64,000 nucleotides of DNA, from contig NZ_FOKE01000005.1 in the NCBI RefSeq assembly GCF_900112065.1, forward strand, positions 463,521 through 527,520, given 5' to 3'. The translations under genes and the position numbers were made by a program. Within the stretch, counting starts at the first letter, position 1. Each line of letters begins with the position of its first letter. This DNA comes from Cohnella sp. OV330 (GTDB lineage: Bacteria > Bacillota > Bacilli > Paenibacillales > Paenibacillaceae). The notes below the pieces were generated by a model, which did no database searches, had not been told where the DNA came from, and saw only the letters and a program-made list of their open reading frames with translations. Below are positions 62,325-64,000 of this stretch, piece after piece.

Positions 62325-62356
62325 AAAATAAAAAACAAGAAATCATAGATTTCTTG
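62325..62356 (-). terminator. First terminator of the tRNA operon
   Basis: Perfect 9-bp stem CAAGAAATC (62336-62344) / GATTTCTTG (62348-62356), 3-base loop, then TTTTTTATTTTT on the minus strand. 13 bases after the tRNA-Leu gene. Confidence 0.9.
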
Positions 62357-62368
62357 AATTCGTTGTTA

Positions 62369-62454
62369 TGGTGCCGGTGAAGGGACTCGAACCCCCACTC
62401 CCTCTCGAGAAGCGGATTTTGAGTCCGCCGCGTCTGCCATTCCGCCACACCGGC
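62369..62454 (-). tRNA. tRNA-Leu (anticodon CAA)
   Basis: 86 nt including an encoded CCA end. Seven-bp acceptor GCCGGTG/CACCGGC, anticodon loop with CAA between GGACT and AATCC, and a long variable arm typical of tRNA-Leu. Last gene of the tRNA operon. Confidence 0.95.
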
Positions 62455-62483
62455 ATATTAAAATTTGGTTTAAAATAAAAAAA

Positions 62484-62560
62484 TGGCGCGCCCTAAGAGA
62501 TTCGAACTCCTGGCCTTTAGATTCGTAGTCTAACGCTCTATCCAGCTGAGCTAAGGGCGC
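62484..62560 (-). tRNA. tRNA-Arg (anticodon ACG)
   Basis: 77 nt with CCA; acceptor GCGCCCT/AGGGCGC, anticodon ACG in loop CTACGAA. Confidence 0.95.
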
Positions 62561-62571
62561 GAATATGAAGT

Positions 62572-62645
62572 TGGAGGCGCCACCCAGACTCGAACTGGGG
62601 GTAGAGCTTTTGCAGAGCTCTGCCTTACCACTTGGCTATGGCGCC
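62572..62645 (-). tRNA. tRNA-Cys (anticodon GCA)
   Basis: 74 nt with CCA; acceptor GGCGCCA/TGGCGCC, anticodon GCA in loop CTGCAAA. Confidence 0.95.
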
Positions 62646-62656
62646 AAGAACTTAGA

Positions 62657-62731
62657 TGGAGCGGAAAACGGGATTCGAACCCGCGACCTTCTCGTTGGCA
62701 ACGAGATGCTCTACCACTGAGCTATTTCCGC
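62657..62731 (-). tRNA. tRNA-Gly (anticodon GCC)
   Basis: 75 nt with CCA; acceptor GCGGAAA/TTTCCGC, anticodon GCC in loop TTGCCAA. Confidence 0.95.
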
Positions 62732-62735
62732 AAAA

Positions 62736-62810
62736 TGGCTGGGGATCTAGGGATCGAACCTAGGAATGACGGAGTCAAAGTCCGTTGCCTTACCGCTTGG
62801 CTAATCCCCA
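62736..62810 (-). tRNA. tRNA-Gln (anticodon TTG)
   Basis: 75 nt with CCA; acceptor TGGGGAT/ATCCCCA, anticodon TTG in loop CTTTGAC. Confidence 0.95.
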
Positions 62811-62822
62811 GTAAGGTAAAGA

Positions 62823-62899
62823 TGGGGCGACCGAGGGGAATTGAACCCCCGAGTGTCGGATCCACAAACCGATGCGTTAACCACTTCGCCACGGTCGCC
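62823..62899 (-). tRNA. tRNA-His (anticodon GTG)
   Basis: 77 nt with CCA and the extra G at -1 opposite a C discriminator, as required for tRNA-His; anticodon GTG. Confidence 0.95.
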
Positions 62900-62916
62900 A
62901 TATTACCAAGTTTCAT

Positions 62917-62990
62917 TGGCAGGGGCAGCAGGAATTGAACCCACACTAACGGTTTTGGAGACCGCTGTTCTACCTTTAAACTATGCCCCT
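62917..62990 (-). tRNA. tRNA-Trp (anticodon CCA)
   Basis: 74 nt with CCA; acceptor AGGGGCA/TGCCCCT, anticodon CCA in loop CTCCAAA. Confidence 0.95.
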
Positions 62991-63008
62991 ATAATGTTAA
63001 GGTAAAAC

Positions 63009-63092
63009 TGGTGGAGGATGATGGATTTGAACCACCGAACCCGAAGGAACAGATTTACAGTCTGCCGCGTTTGGCCACTTCGCTAATCCTCC
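63009..63092 (-). tRNA. tRNA-Tyr (anticodon GTA)
   Basis: 84 nt with CCA and a long variable arm; acceptor GGAGGAT/ATCCTCC, anticodon GTA. Confidence 0.95.
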
Positions 63093-63108
63093 ATGACTGT
63101 AAAACAAA

Positions 63109-63184
<76 letters not shown>

Positions 63185-63207
63185 GTATACATAAGGCATT
63201 ACTCAGA

Positions 63208-63283
<76 letters not shown>

Positions 63284-63311
63284 ATTTTACAATCTTTCGA
63301 AGAAAGAAAAT

Positions 63312-63387
63312 GGCGGAGCTGACGGGATTCGAACCCGCGGTCTCCTGCGTGACAGGCAGGCATGTTAGGCCTCTACACCACAGCTCC
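63312..63387 (-). tRNA. tRNA-Asp (anticodon GTC)
   Basis: 76 nt with CCA; acceptor GGAGCTG/CAGCTCC, anticodon GTC. Confidence 0.95.
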
Positions 63388-63419
63388 ATGTGGGATCTCG
63401 GATAACTCCGGGATAAAGT

Positions 63420-63496
<77 letters not shown>

Positions 63497-63602
63497 TCGT
63501 AAGCAAGTCTTACTATTTTGGCGACGTTTCATATCATAACCGATATCGCCTTATTCATGCAAGCCCTTTACCAAAATATTTTTGATTCAGGCTTGGTAAA
63601 GA

Positions 63603-63677
63603 TGGTGACCCGTGGGGGAATCGAACCCCCGTTACCTCCGTGAAAGGGAGGTGTCTTAACCGCTTGACCAACGGGCC
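63603..63677 (-). tRNA. tRNA-Glu (anticodon TTC)
   Basis: 75 nt with CCA; anticodon TTC in loop CTTTCAC; acceptor GGCCCGT pairs with ACGGGTC through one G-U pair. Confidence 0.95.
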
Positions 63678-63694
63678 GCATGCAAGTAAGTAAC

Positions 63695-63787
63695 TGGCGG
63701 AGAGAGAGGGATTCGAACCCTCGAGACGCTTGTGACGCCTACACGATTTCCAATCGTGCTCCTTCGACCAAACTCGGACATCTCTCC
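63695..63787 (-). tRNA. tRNA-Ser (anticodon GGA)
   Basis: 93 nt with CCA and a long variable arm; acceptor GGAGAGA/TCTCTCC, anticodon GGA. Confidence 0.95.
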
Positions 63788-63791
63788 ATGA

Positions 63792-63867
63792 TGGCTCCCC
63801 GAACAGGACTCGAACCTGTGACAACTCGATTAACAGTCGAGTGCTCTACCAACTGAGCTATCAGGGA
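63792..63867 (-). tRNA. tRNA-Asn (anticodon GTT)
   Basis: 76 nt with CCA; anticodon GTT; first tRNA after the 5S rRNA gene. Confidence 0.95.
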
Positions 63868-63889
63868 ATATATGAAATTGTGCTGCTCG

Positions 63890-64000
63890 GCCTGGCGACG
63901 TCCTACTCTCCCAGGACCCTGCGGTCCAAGTACCATTGGCGCTGGAGGGCTTAACGGTCGTGTTCGAGATGGGTACGCGTGGGACCCCTCCGCCATTACC
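63890..64000 (-). rRNA. rrf: 5S rRNA, partial (5' end outside the window)
   Basis: The minus strand reads the conserved 5S core GGCGGAGGGG, GAACACGACCGTTAAGCCC, ATGGTACTTGGACCGCAGGG, GGGAGAGTAGGACGTCGCCA, ending GGC at about 63890. Only the first few bases are missing. The rest of the rRNA operon must lie just right of the window. Confidence 0.93.

Overview
The window looks like chromosome of an endospore-forming, moderately high-GC Firmicute of the Paenibacillaceae type (Paenibacillus or Cohnella-like). The pointers are a small acid-soluble spore protein (SspI), a full Lia envelope-stress operon, a YhbD/bactofilin operon, a YesMN-type two-component system with a CUT1 sugar transporter, and a long tRNA operon behind a 5S rRNA gene whose order resembles the Bacillus subtilis trnD cluster. 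This is inferred from gene content only; no species is claimed. Most genes lie on the minus strand.

Layout. 1-2.5 kb: start of an exopolysaccharide operon on the minus strand (Wzz-type modulator, BY-kinase, EpsC/CapD-like dehydratase cut by the left edge), the same order as epsA-epsB-epsC of B. subtilis. Its promoter has TTGACA and TAGAAT boxes with the perfect palindrome GTTCTTTATAAAGAAC filling the 17-bp spacer. This has the form of a SinR operator. The same palindrome recurs at 9.26 kb before an acyl-CoA ligase/membrane acyltransferase operon. 2.6-14.4 kb: a YkuE-like phosphoesterase, two paralogous beta-helix proteins (one secreted, one without a visible signal peptide and carrying FN3 domains), a small secreted Asn/Asp/Gly/Lys-repeat protein, and membrane and GNAT genes. 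This looks like a cell-surface/biofilm-matrix neighbourhood.

14.7-29.3 kb: TrmH-type methyltransferase, KtrA-like K+ regulator, sspI, a lone PhnM-like amidohydrolase, a TPR-SUKH-Imm51 fusion, an Idh/MocA oxidoreductase, a TrxB-like flavoprotein, prfC, two DHA2 drug exporters and the yhbD-bactofilin operon. 29.5-43.6 kb: a carbohydrate-utilisation island (two FAD oxidoreductases divergent from a LacI regulator, a secreted beta-helix enzyme, a SurA-N-like protein, YesMN, and a sugar ABC transporter without its own ATPase). 43.7-51.8 kb: a cyclase-family hydrolase, zwf, two unrecognised proteins, a cluster of five 27-nt intergenic repeats, and a GGDEF/EAL pair. 52.0-56.7 kb: the operon liaI-like / pspA / pspC / liaH / liaF / liaS / liaR, with a strong hairpin between liaH and liaF. 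56.9-62.2 kb: NlpC/P60 hydrolase, a MEKHLA protein, DUF3243, YihY, a FocA-type channel, and an RsbQ-like hydrolase with a PAS-only partner. 62.37-64.0 kb: fifteen tRNA genes and the 3' part of a 5S rRNA gene, ending in two tandem terminators.

The most notable signals are the SinR-like operators linking EPS and acylation genes, the TPR-SUKH-Imm51 polyimmunity fusion, the RsbQ/PAS pair lacking a phosphatase, the 27-nt repeat cluster, and the beta-helix/FN3 protein without an export signal. Start codons were reassigned in several places where the longest reading frame begins upstream of a much better ribosome binding site.
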